A stretch of DNA of 19,500 bases, taken from positions 36,080-55,579 of the forward strand of contig CAMPET010000003.1 of assembly GCA_946803715.1 (NCBI GenBank), given 5' to 3'. Origin of the DNA: Beroe ovata. Taxonomy: Eukaryota > Ctenophora > Nuda > Beroida > Beroidae. Shown here piece after piece: positions 1 through 8,895 of this stretch. The translations under genes were made by a program, and so were the position numbers. The notes below the pieces were generated by a model. The model did not search any database and had not been told where the DNA came from. It was given only the letters and a program-made list of their open reading frames with translations. Position 1 is the first letter of the stretch; every line of letters begins with the position of its first letter.

Positions 1-19
1 CCCCCCCCCCCCCCCCACA

Positions 20-61
<42 letters not shown>

Positions 62-1470
62 GGTCGCAGACGCTAGACTCCTGACACTCAAAGACGCAGA
101 CGTAGACATACATTCACAGACACACACACTCACAGACACACTCACAAACACACTCACACAGACAGACAGGCACACACACATACACATACTGTGAAGTATC
201 TACTCGACACAAGTGGGTCACATAAAGTGGAGACACATTTACACGGATGAAGGTGTGGATAGTTTTTAGGGTGTGTATCATATTGTAAACTATTGTTCGT
301 AAGTGTTCATGACGTCATCACGATACAACATCCCACAATAACCAGAGAGAAATGGAGATTTCAAGACAGAAGTGCATTTTTAAAATACACACACAACACA
401 CTCGCACACACACAACACACTCATACACACATTTTCACACGGCACAGTGTAGGGAAATATCATCACACAGAATGGTTTTGTGCCAGGGCTAGAGTTGGGT
501 GGACTCTAGAAGACGAGAAACGGAGTTCATATCAGGTGATTCCTGCAGCTCATTTTCTGTGGAATAGTCTACGCCACACGGTTCACTTCCGATAATGAGA
601 CTGCAGTGCGTACAAAAATTCACAATTTGGCTTATCTATTTATGGCTCTGAAGTCAGGAATATGATATCGTGTATAACGTACAATAGACAGTTTTCACGG
701 TGTCGAAAGCTATACGATTTAAGAGGTCACATTCTGGGCGTTCCCAAACAGATGCTAGAGTAACTTTTTGCAATTTCAAATTATCATGTCAACAGCATTA
801 TCAACACGCCCACAAGAATTTCAATATCAGAGTCGTCCGTTAGGAGATTTGTACGGCTGCACGACTGCTTGCTTTTCTTAACACGTCCAGAGTACGAAAA
901 CCAATTAAAAAGTCGAGGTTAGAAAATCTTATAATTAGGTCTGTATTCTCAATGTATGTGTGTATGTTTTTACAATGTCTAGACGGTCTAGAGAAAGAGA
1001 CAAGTTGAGCGAAAGTGTTGCTGTGTCGAAATAAGGTGTGGTCAAAGGGCGGGTGTGGTTAGCAGCTACAGCGAACTTGTAACATTGAAACGGCTGAGTC
1101 ATAGAATGAGTGTTAAAATGTGAAGTCATTTCTAAATTGGAAAAGGGGTAGGGGAGGGAGATATTAGAAATAAGGATTCAAAAACATCAAACGATACACT
1201 GATACAGTACGTAAGGGTCAGTTATAAGCCATTATTATCATGATAGTAGGGAATCGGTTACGAACCGATGGGTGCAATCATTCGTACCCAAATCAACATT
1301 GTTAACACTTATAACACTATTAGGTAACAGCATGGCTATCAGCATGTTATCAGCATGGCTATCAGCATGTTATCAGCATGTTATCAGCATGTTATCAGCA
1401 TATTATCAGTATGTTATCAGCATGTTATCAGCATGTTATCAACATGCTGATAACATGCTTCCTCACTCAC
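1..1470. repeat. CA-rich simple sequence and non-coding flank
   Basis: A C-run and a CA dinucleotide tract occupy 1-58. Looser ACAC/CACA tracts follow at about 116-188 and 386-432, with a short TGTG stretch near 955-965. Open frames here follow the CA repeat or lack conserved sequence, so I call no gene. Because the minus-strand RasGEF exon at 1471-1608 ends in a splice donor, most of this stretch is probably intron of that gene, with later exons outside the window or unrecognised here. Confidence 0.7.
1330..1458. repeat. 11-bp minisatellite with inverted end
   Basis: About eleven imperfect copies of an 11-bp unit, ATGTTATCAGC (variants GGCT for GTT, and ATATT), run from about 1330 to 1440. 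The array ends at 1441-1458 with 18 bases that are the exact reverse complement of repeat sequence, so the end can fold back on the array. It starts 12 bases inside the intron after the RasGEF exon donor on the minus strand. Confidence 0.9.
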
Positions 1471-1608
1471 CGTTTCCTCATCGTTTATCCGTTCACAGTA
1501 GAGCAGTTCCCGCGGTGACATAGCCAATAGGAACTTCTGATCGATGAATGTGAGTTGCTGCGCAAAGTGCTCAGGCTTGATGTTGTACACGCTCAACTTT
1601 AGACTCTT
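1471..1608 (-). CDS. RasGEF catalytic domain exon (partial gene)
   Basis: A 46-codon minus-strand exon, phase 0 at both ends, between a TTTCCAG acceptor and a GTGAGT donor. It contains YNIKPEHFAQQLTFID followed by MSPRELL. This matches the first helix of the RasGEF (CDC25 homology) domain, whose family pattern is roughly ...eelAeQLTliD..lf..I.p.Ell. The domain activates Ras, Rap or Ral GTPases by nucleotide exchange. Only the first 40 or so of about 230 domain residues are visible; the rest must be in exons beyond the minisatellite intron or outside the window. The subfamily (RasGRF, RapGEF, RalGPS, SOS) cannot be decided. The exon probably belongs to the same gene as the minus-strand exons at 2007-4578, but the joining exons are not all resolved. 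Confidence 0.65.
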
Positions 1609-1610
1609 CT

Positions 1611-1682
1611 GGAAACTTCATTGTTCACTGTTAGTCATTTTGGTATGGAAACTTCATTGTTCACTGTTAGTCATTTTGGTAT
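1611..1682. repeat. 36-bp tandem duplication in intron
   Basis: Two adjacent 36-bp copies (1611-1646 and 1647-1682). On the minus strand each contains TGACTAAC, a good branch-point sequence (1630-1637, 1666-1673), and GTTTCCA; only the copy next to the RasGEF exon reads TTTCCAG and forms the acceptor. Confidence 0.9.
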
Positions 1683-2006
1683 GGAAAACATTGTTGTAAT
1701 TTCAAACATCTAAAAATGTTATCCTGTGTTTTGGCACGGCAAATCTCTTCCACTTTTGAGAAATAAGACCGCCAAGAAACTTGAAACTCTTATCAACACC
1801 CTGGTCAGGTTGTACCTTCTCCATATAATACTAATAGCCCTCTCACAGATAAGAACACGCACATTTGCGTCAGAATAACGTCACAAGTTTGAAAATGTCT
1901 TCATTCTCCAAATTGATCCAATAATTCGGATAACAAATTCGTCCTCCGACCTCCATTCCTCATCTATAAGAACTGGCACCACAGAACACATACAGTAGAG
2001 ACTCAC

Positions 2007-2063
2007 CTGGAAATGCTAGCTGGACGATGGTTGGAGATAGTGCTGTCATCCTGGGCACGACGG
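2007..2063 (-). CDS. Candidate 57-bp internal exon
   Basis: On the minus strand a pyrimidine-rich tract ending TTCTCAG is followed by 57 bases and a strong donor GTGAGTCT. The length keeps phase. Two frames are open: one reads VVPRMTALSPTIVQLAFP, the other RRAQDDSTISNHRPASIS. The third frame, phase 0, contains TGA. It lies between the 2474-4578 exons and the RasGEF exon and is probably part of that gene. Its link to the phase-0 RasGEF exon would need another exon in 1700-1950 that I could not fix. Confidence 0.45.
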
Positions 2064-2473
2064 CTGAGAAGAGAGAGGGGGATGGGGTAATGGTGACCAC
2101 TGACCAGTGGACCTGGCCAGCGACTAATTAAAACTGGGATAAACTTCAGATGGGGCTTGTTGTCAGAATTTCATATTCAATAGCTCAATAGGTAATTGAT
2201 ATGACTGTGGTATTGAATCAGTTTGGGTTATGAACCTGCAATGAGCAACCTCTTTTGATTTTCTAGCAAAAGCAAAGCCAACTGATTTGAATCCCCACTC
2301 TTTCTTCTTGCATCCTGTGGAAGTGATCATCAGTGTAACACGGAGTGATGACCTAATAGCACTGGCTCTCAAGCTGACCTAGGATCAAAATTCACAAATC
2401 TACCTCTACCAATCTTCAAACTATGAGTTTTTCACAGTTCGACACATCATATGGTATGATGTGTATCTCATAC

Positions 2474-2798
2474 CAGAGTGGAAGAGTGACGAGGATTCCT
2501 GGCCATCTAGCTCGACGAGTGCAGCAGCGGCACAGCTCTTTTCATGTCTGGTGAACGCAGTACAACTCGATATTCGTCTCCGTTTCCCTTCCCGCTCCTC
2601 ACTACACGTGGGAAGAAGAAGAGGGGGTTTGATCAAGGAGTTCTCTCACTCGAAATAGGAATATTGATATTTGAAAATGTACTGAAACAAATTTCATACA
2701 ATTATCAATAATGATCCAACCTGCAGTGTGTAATGTTGAGGAGACAGCTCTCTGAACAGCACAGGTGCTTGGATAGCATCAAACTCTGCTGTCCCGAC
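2474..2798 (-). CDS. Candidate downstream exons, frame uncertain
   Basis: Two minus-strand segments with good splice sites: 2798-2721 (78 bp, acceptor CTCTTTAG, weak donor GTTGGA) and 2601-2474 (128 bp, acceptor CACGTGTAG, donor GTATGA). Phase carried from the exon ending at 2958 gives a serine/cysteine-rich reading (SGQQSLMLSKHLCC then EEREGKRRRISS). However, the other open frame of the first segment, VGTAEFDAIQAPVLFREL, looks more protein-like. I therefore support them as likely exons of the minus-strand gene but do not fix their frame. Nothing further is certain in 2064-2473. Confidence 0.35.
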
Positions 2799-2957
2799 CT
2801 AAAGAGAGGAGTATAAGACTCTTTCAGAATGTTGTCATGAACGCGTCCAATTCAGGGTATTTTATCCCTGTATAATGATAGCAAAACGAGACTGTAACTT
2901 AGCAGGTGGACGACGTCAATCAGTGATTCATGCAGAATGTCAAACTCTGAATATTAC

Positions 2958-4578
2958 CTGTCGAGGGTGTTACTGATGTCATTGAGGAATGCAGAACCTT
3001 TTCTGTTCTTGTTATCATGATGAGGCATCGGCAAAACAAAGAAGGCAGGAGGCGATAATGCTATTGGTAGATCGTCGGTTTCGATTTGACCTAGAAGAAC
3101 CTTGTGATTGAACAGCCATATTATTGTTCTTCCCGTTGATAGCCAATTGGCCACGCAACACGACATTTCCCTCTACTGCACTCACCATCATCAGAAAGGG
3201 TGAAGTAGCTCTTAGGTTCTGGCTCACACATACCCTCATACTCCTCCCCTTCCAACATGTCAGGCCCCAGACATCCACTCTGTCGAAACAATAGCTTCCA
3301 TATCCCTACACTGGAGTCATCACACAGTTCAAAATAGCGGCACATCTTGGACCCTGGGAACAATATATAGTGTCGAGTAACTTGTGGGCATAGTAAATAG
3401 TTAGAGGCACACGTTGGGAATTTTCAATCACGATCATGTGTTTCAATGAGTTACCTGAACCTGATCCTTCAGGGCCATGGATCTCAAGAAGAGAAAACCT
3501 GGACTCAACAATAAGAATCTCTCCCGAGAAGTAAAAGGTGTGCTCTGAAAGGTTGAGCACAGCATCAATCTCATATTGGTATGTTTCTTTGGCAGATTTC
3601 CAAATCTGAGGATGTATATTACAATAGAGTTATAGACCGCAATAAAGTTATGCCCATATCTACCCATTATTATGTCCCCTTATTGTATATCATGATATGA
3701 TTCTTGCCGCCAGGAATAAGGTCATGATAAATGAGCGTGATTCTTTATCTCACATGTATAAGAATCAAAAGACTTTTCGGGATGACAGTTTTAAGTACCT
3801 ATCTCACCTTTTCCTTAGCAACAATGAAATGAGTTGATGTTAGGAAACATTTCACTTTGCGCATGTACTCCAATGCTGTACTTTTCACTTCAATGAAGGT
3901 CCCAACTTTTTTTGGGAGCTCAGCTATGTCTCTGAAATGGTTCAACTAATACATCATAGAGTTATTAAAGATCAATAAATATGCCAGTCAACAAGGCTTT
4001 CATTTGATCATTGGGTGCAAGTTGATATTCTTCTGTTTCTTTCATAAATCAGTAATCACTTTCAATGTCTCTGCTCTCTGTTCAGTGCTCTGCTAAGATT
4101 ATGATGATTGAATGTCTTGATATCTACTTACAATGGGAAAGCTTCTATGTCTCTTCTAATTGATCGCATGTCACATGATGATGATGGAGAGAGCCACTCC
4201 TTTAAGCTACTGTGGCGACTGCAACCTTTATATATGTGCACTCCTCTGAAAAGCCCATCTGATAACATACCTAAGAAATGGCTTAAGATATAAAGCAAGA
4301 AATCACTGGATGTAACAAAGTGATAGCTATATGGGTGTATCTATATCATAATTTGGTTGTTGGATTACCAAACACAAAATGGAGTGTTGCAAGTGCTGAT
4401 TTCAAGTCAACATGTGCATTGCTATGGACAGGTGCTATCATGTGATGGATAGTGAACTGGAGCTCATTTAGGATGTTACTGCTTTGATTATGTTGATCTA
4501 TCTGGAGGAATGCACTTGCTGACTTGGGCAATGGTCACATTACACCTGAGTAGTTGCTTCTGGTCTACGCTTATTCAT
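2958..4578 (-). CDS. Spliced minus-strand gene, unrecognised N-terminal part
   Basis: Seven minus-strand exons join in phase: 4578-4546 (start MNKRRPEATTQ), 4501-4369, 4243-4132, 3931-3808, 3605-3455, 3353-3234 and 3175-2958. Introns are short, the smallest 44 and 58 bases, with donors such as GTAAGT, GTGAGA and GTAACT. The protein has alternating hydrophobic stretches such as MRKVKCFLTSTHFIVAKEK and YFSGEILIVESRFSLLEI, then a tryptophan segment GIWKLLFRQSG. This strand pattern vaguely resembles a PH-like fold, an inference only. In the last exon the frame starting VEGNVVLRGQLAING gives way after about 3130 to the +1 frame TIIWLFNHKVLLGQIETDDL, so a sequencing error, real frameshift or missed junction is present. 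Together with the RasGEF exon to the left it may form one large exchange factor. I do not recognise the family. Confidence 0.5.
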
Positions 4579-4935
4579 TTTGACTCATATCATGGTATAA
4601 TGTTGTTTTGGCAATATTCATGCTATACGAATAAAGGAATGCCAAACAACTGAGCAAGTGTCATCTTTGTGAAATGGCAAAGTTTTGACAAAATGCTCCT
4701 TCATGAAATATTTGTTTCAAATAATCTTTGAGATGATTTGATGATTTCATACTGATTATGACATAGAAAGCACAATTCACATTCAGGAACAATAGCAAAC
4801 ACATGAGTCTGCATAACATTGAACTAGTACTCTTCTAGCTAGAATACTAGAATAGAATAGAAATCAAAGCAGTTGAACAACAAAATACGTTAATGAAAGC
4901 AAATTATGGTGTGTGAAAGAGGGATCTTTTGGTAA

Positions 4936-5063
4936 CTTTGATGATAAATAGGACGAGTAGTGTTGTTACGAACATTTTACTGTAACAATAAAACGAAGCG
5001 CTTCGTTTTATTGCTACAGTAAAATGTTCGTAACAACACTACTCGTCCTATTTATCATCAAAG
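4936..5063. repeat. 128-bp near-perfect palindrome, no loop
   Basis: Two 64-base arms meet at the centre AAGC|GCTT (between 4999 and 5000) with no spacer. The outer end is CTTTGATGATAAATAGGAC and its complement, and I find one A/G difference between the arms. The 12-mer GAAAGCAAATTA occurs left of the palindrome (about 4898) and again at its right edge (about 5063), which could be a target duplication. It has no coding capacity, so it may be a fold-back or MITE-like element. Confidence 0.9.
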
Positions 5064-5263
5064 AAAGCAAATTACATTACCAATGCTGCATATAAAAATG
5101 CTGCATATAAAAAGATCAATTCTGAATTCAATCAATTCTGAATTCAATTCTGAAACAATGCATTTCTATGAATTATTGAACCATACTTCATGAATCTAGA
5201 ATTAAAAATATATCATATATGGTCAATGGTCATGCTTTAATACAGAACCAGAACTAAAATATA

Positions 5264-5325
5264 GCGTGCGCGTGGCTTCATGTAGTGATCAAAGCTAGAA
5301 AACTAAAACTTTTTTGTGCGCACGC
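5264..5325. repeat. GC-rich inverted repeat
   Basis: The arms GCGTGCGC (5264-5271) and GCGCACGC (5318-5325) enclose an AT-rich spacer. The sequence after it, to about 5342, remains GCGC-rich. Confidence 0.5.
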
Positions 5326-5373
5326 GGCGCGTGCCGGCGTGCATGTATTCATTGCAGATGTGTCTTGAAAACG

Positions 5374-5481
5374 TTGTCAGATGTTACCTGACCTGTTTCT
5401 CGCGCGAGCGCGCCTTTATCGGCCTTTGATGAAGGCGCGCGCGCCGCGCGCGAGAAACTGAGGTCAGATAAAATCTGACAA
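5374..5481. repeat. Fold-back element with GCGCGC core
   Basis: Outer arms TTGTCAGAT and ATCTGACAA, then CTGACCT/AGGTCAG, then GTTTCTCGCGCG against CGCGCGAGAAAC, and inner GCGCGCCTT/AAGGCGCGC pair into one imperfect hairpin of about 50 bp with small bulges. It shares the order GATGTTA-CTG-TTTCT-GCGCG with the fold-back at 5521-5573. Confidence 0.8.
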
Positions 5482-5520
5482 TGAAAACGTGCACTCGCAT
5501 CATTGCAATAAATGTTTGCC

Positions 5521-5573
5521 GGATGTTATCTGTTTCTTGCGCGCGCTTGAGAAACAGATGACACATAACATCC
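5521..5573. repeat. Second fold-back of the same family
   Basis: GGATGTTAT pairs with ATAACATCC, and CTGTTTCT pairs with AGAAACAG, around a GCGCGC core. The right arm carries a 7-base insertion, ATGACAC. Its left half repeats the motif order of the neighbouring 5374-5481 element. Confidence 0.8.
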
Positions 5574-5659
5574 AAAAAATATATAAATGTTGCAATAATG
5601 CAATATTGTAATGTGCATTCTATTTCCGTGGCCGTGATAACTGATATAGATACTTGCTT

Positions 5660-5684
5660 GCCCTAACTGCGTTCGCGTTAGGGC
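5660..5684. repeat. Short hairpin
   Basis: GCCCTAAC and GTTAGGGC (8 bp, perfect) enclose a bulged T and a small GCG-TT-CGC stem. No following T-run or gene end gives it a terminator role. Confidence 0.7.
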
Positions 5685-5937
5685 ATTATCCCATGTATCT
5701 CTCTTGCCATGTATCCCCCTAATCAGTTTGATTTTTTTGTTGAAAGTGATAGTACAGTAAATTCAAAACTTTAATCTGTTAATTGGTACAAAAATCCAAC
5801 TTATTCACAAAAATGAGATGATTGATTGCACATGTATATTTGACACAGTAAGTTGTTTTATAAGTATCTTATTCTGAGTATCCCTCCAGCCTGGGGTACT
5901 AACCAGTGAATATCAGAGATAATTCATGCCAAAATTG

Positions 5938-5977
5938 TTCAATTCAATTCAATTCAATTCAATTGTTCAATTCAATT
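5938..5977. repeat. ATTCA pentanucleotide tract
   Basis: About seven units of ATTCA in tandem, interrupted once by GTTC. A simple sequence tract about 270 bases before the UTP6 start. Confidence 0.85.
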
Positions 5978-6245
5978 CATGACCAGACAACCTAAGTATT
6001 TTTTCTGAAGAATTCACTATCGACAAAGAATACACAACGACATAAATTGGGGATCAAAAATTGAATTCAACTGCATTGTGCGTCTTAACAATGGCACATT
6101 GTTGTTCTTGAGCAAGGTAGAATTTGCAATTTGCTCTCATTCCAGACAGGGTAGATACAACTTTATTTTGCATTTGAAGCTCAATCTTGAATTTATAGCA
6201 CACTCTTATTGATTGTATTGCCCCAGTCCACTGTAAGATAAAGCT

Positions 6246-7856
6246 ATGGCAGAAGTTGTACAGAGCAACATTGAAGACACATTGCCAGAAGTTTATGAAC
6301 TTCAACAGCTTGGGATACTTTCATCTTATGAAGCTAAATCAGTAATAAGAGATAGAACACGGTTTGAATACATGATGAGGAGAAGAATATCAAAAAAGCA
6401 GGATATTATGAAATACATTGAGTTTGAGTTAAAGCTTGAGAAACTAAAACAGCATCGAATATCAAGTATGGGCCTGCAAGATATCAGTGAAGGTGCTAGG
6501 TATAGGAGTTTGCAAAGAATTCATTTCTTGTTTCAAAAGTGTTTGAAGAAACATAAATCTGATGTAAGCCTTTGGATGCGCTATATTAAATATTGCAAAG
6601 AAGTCAAGAGTAATAGATCTCTCAGTCTTGCATTCACTCAAGCTCTGAAACATAATCCTAACTGTGTTAAGATATGGATATTGAGTGCCAAAACTGAAAT
6701 GGAAACAAATAAGAATATGTCAGCTGCTAGGCTTATTTTTCTACAAGGGATAAAGTTCAATCCAGCATCTGTTCATCTCTGGATTGAATATTTCAGACTT
6801 GAAGTGTTGCATGCAGAAAAGCTTCAAAAAAGGCATCTTATAATGAATTCAAATGACAGACCATCAAATCAGAATGATCAAGAAAGTGGGAACTTCTTAG
6901 ATTATAAAACAGCTAAGATTGTCTATAAAAATGCTCTAGAGAATATTGAACTTCAAGTCGAGGAGATATCAAGCTTCGTTTCCATCGCTAAATTTTCCCA
7001 AAATGGTGATAAGTTGTCACAGTTCATTTTAGAATCAGCCCTACAGAAATATCCTATGAATGCTGACGTCTGGATTGTGATGGCTAAACATGTTATTGCA
7101 GCCGACCCCTATGCTGCAATTGAAATATTGAAAACAGCAGTGAAAACACTCCCAGATTTAGCTTGCTTATCAAAAATCATTATATTCATCATTGAACACA
7201 GAGAAAAAATTGGTGACTTTGGATCAAGCATATCACAGCTATGGGTAAACATAGAAAAAATGTCTATAACAACTCCACACTCTGCCCTTACTCTTGCAAA
7301 AGTTCTAGTGGACAATCAATTTACCAATCTAAGCAATGAGATTACTTCACTTTCTCAAGAAAAGTTTCCAAAGAATAAGAGCTTGTGGATGTTCAAAATT
7401 GACTATTTGTCAGTAAACCCAGTTGATGACCTGGAGAAGGCTCTTGTTGACATTCCTGATGATATTGATATCTGGAAGAAGTATCTGACTCTCCTAGCAT
7501 CTTTCGATGTAAGCAAATGCAAAGATAGGTGGGAGAAGGTCATTCAAAGCAAGTTTTCTGAGCCTCTCATAGGAGATTATTTGGAATTTGTTTATTGTAC
7601 TGGAGGGTTCGATGAGTTGTCAAAAGCATTCCATCATATAAAGAATACACATTCTATCAGTGAACCTGCATTCAAGTCATTTCTCAAATTCAAAATCCTT
7701 AGTGATTGTAACCCTGAATCAGTTTGTACAACATTTGATGTTTTTACAGAACAGTATAGCTCTGATGAGAATTGGAAGTGGTACTTAGAATTTTGTCAAG
7801 ACAATTGCCCAGAAAAACTATCAGCAGTATCATGGAAATGTAATAAAAAATTGTAA
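6246..7856 (+). CDS. UTP6: U3 snoRNP / small-subunit processome protein UTP6
   Basis: A single open frame of 536 codons starting MAEVVQSNIEDTLPEVYELQ. The start, residues 1-80, and the following half-a-TPR (HAT) repeats match UTP6 of animals, including the conserved run around LWMRYIKYCKE, WILSAKTEMETNK and LWIEYFRLEVLHAEKL. UTP6 is a helical-repeat scaffold of the U3 snoRNP in the nucleolus, required for early cleavages of pre-rRNA. The protein is about 60 residues shorter than the human one (597), mostly through loss of loops and a short C-terminal tail; the final HAT segment (WKWYLEFCQDN) is kept. There is no intron and no break. Codon use looks more AT-rich than in HEATR5 downstream. It is the first gene of the plus-strand run; a weak acceptor-like GCCCCAG lies about 20 bases before the ATG. 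Confidence 0.9.
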   Translation: MAEVVQSNIEDTLPEVYELQQLGILSSYEAKSVIRDRTRFEYMMRRRISKKQDIMKYIEFELKLEKLKQHRISSMGLQDISEGARYRSLQRIHFLFQKCLKKHKSDVSLWMRYIKYCKEVKSNRSLSLAFTQALKHNPNCVKIWILSAKTEMETNKNMSAARLIFLQGIKFNPASVHLWIEYFRLEVLHAEKLQKRHLIMNSNDRPSNQNDQESGNFLDYKTAKIVYKNALENIELQVEEISSFVSIAKFSQNGDKLSQFILESALQKYPMNADVWIVMAKHVIAADPYAAIEILKTAVKTLPDLACLSKIIIFIIEHREKIGDFGSSISQLWVNIEKMSITTPHSALTLAKVLVDNQFTNLSNEITSLSQEKFPKNKSLWMFKIDYLSVNPVDDLEKALVDIPDDIDIWKKYLTLLASFDVSKCKDRWEKVIQSKFSEPLIGDYLEFVYCTGGFDELSKAFHHIKNTHSISEPAFKSFLKFKILSDCNPESVCTTFDVFTEQYSSDENWKWYLEFCQDNCPEKLSAVSWKCNKKL

Positions 7857-8047
7857 CTCTCTCTCCCCTACATTATTTTTTTAACGTTTTAACTTATCGA
7901 ACTTTTACTTATCTTGCTCGTTTTATCTATCACATTGCCTCATTTTCTTCATATTATTCCTGATATGTCCTTAATGAACCCTTCTATAAATCTTGGTCCC
8001 ACCTGACATGAATATATTCTATCATAGGATAACTGTTTCTTGAGGAT

Positions 8048-8463
8048 ATGGCGCAGTCATTTGTTGATGATGGTATCAAGGGAAGTGCAGGCAACAGAGT
8101 TTTCATGATCAGCAAAACATATTGCCCCTTCTGTGTTGATGCAAAGAAGGCCCTCAAATCAGCAGGTAACACTTCACAATTTTAATTTTTGATTTTCTCG
8201 AATGATATTCATATTTTGGTATCCAGGCAGAAGATATACAGCTTTCATGATAGGACACTATAGCGTTACTTTTCGCAGGATATACTGACGCAGACATGCA
8301 AATTGAAGAACTGGACAGTAATCCTGATGCGAATGCTATTCAAGCTTATTGTCAGAAAATAACTGGGGGAAGGACCGTTCCCAGAGTTTGGGTGGATACC
8401 AAGTTTATTGGAGGTGGAGATGACACATGTGCTGCTGCCAAGAATGGAACAGTTAAGAAATAG
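8048..8463 (+). CDS. Glutaredoxin (dithiol, CPFC), two exons
   Basis: Exon 1 is 8048-8165 and exon 2 is 8279-8463, joined in phase 1 across a 113-base intron (GTAACA...TTCGCAG). The product has 100 residues with the glutaredoxin active site CPFC (C26, C29), the cis-proline motif TVP (72-74) and the glutathione-binding GGGDD (84-88). Glutaredoxins reduce protein disulfides and glutathione mixed disulfides with glutathione. There is no targeting peptide, so it is probably cytosolic. The stop is TAG at 8461-8463, but the same frame stays open for ten more codons (YPKAGIDLMN) that resemble the usual glutaredoxin C-terminal helix with its AGI, so the gene may carry a premature stop. A splice acceptor (TTTCTTGAG) lies three bases before the ATG. 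The cloverleaf fold-back follows directly. Confidence 0.85.
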
Positions 8464-8501
8464 TACCCCAAGGCTGGAATAGATTTGATGAATTAGGCTT
8501 T

Positions 8502-8656
8502 GNAGACTCATACTTTATGAAAAAAAATAAAACACTCCCTTCGGTCGTGTTTTATTTGAGATTGAATCACTCGCTTTCAGCTCGTGATTCAATCAGTATA
8601 TAATGCACTCAGACCTGCGGTCTTCGTGCATTATATTTCATAAAGTATTCGTCTTC
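8502..8656. repeat. Cloverleaf-like fold-back with three hairpin arms
   Basis: The outer stem is GNAGAC-TC-ATACTTTATGAAA (8502-8522) against TTTCATAAAGTAT-TC-GTCTTC (8636-8656). Inside are three hairpins: 8525-8557, 8560-8594 and 8598-8636. Each has an exactly 11-bp lower stem ending CAC/GTG, a TC/TC internal mismatch, and a small GC-rich upper stem (CC/GG, GC/GC, AGACC/GGTCT). The outer stem has the same TC/TC mismatch next to GAC/GTC. The one undetermined base, N at 8503, faces T at 8655, so A would complete the stem. An AATAAA (8526-8531) lies in the first arm. Confidence 0.85.
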
Positions 8657-8895
8657 CGGTTTTAAAGCTTATAAAGCATACCATTCAAGCAATGTTACAA
8701 TGCAAAATGAATTAACCTCATCTTTCGCTAATGCTATTTTTATTTTCGTAATGATATGATGATATCGGCACGTACAAACAGCGGCAATGCGTGATATCAC
8801 AACATTACCTCACGCAGATTCAACAGTCACTAAATGATCACCGTTGGCAGACTTTTTGAAACGTGATCCCTGACAGCTATAGTCTGGCATCTGCA

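Larger units (their letters stand above)
4579..6245. other. Divergent intergenic region rich in fold-backs
   Basis: This stretch separates the minus-strand gene starting near 4578 from plus-strand UTP6 at 6246, so it should hold promoters for both. I see no convincing coding exon. It holds the 4936-5063 palindrome, hairpins at 5264-5325, 5374-5481, 5521-5573 and 5660-5684, a duplicated 15-mer and AATTCTGAATTC copies at about 5090-5155, and an ATTCA tract at 5938-5977. No clear TATA box or other promoter element can be assigned. Confidence 0.6.

Noticed and set aside
293-595. 100-codon plus-strand open frame
   Set aside because: It begins at a TTG, is low complexity (HTHTHTH from CA repeats) and has no splice or family support.
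1690-1830. Minus-strand open segment reading PDQGVDKSFKFLGGLISQKW
   Set aside because: Protein-like in appearance, but I could not find splice sites joining it in phase to the RasGEF exon.
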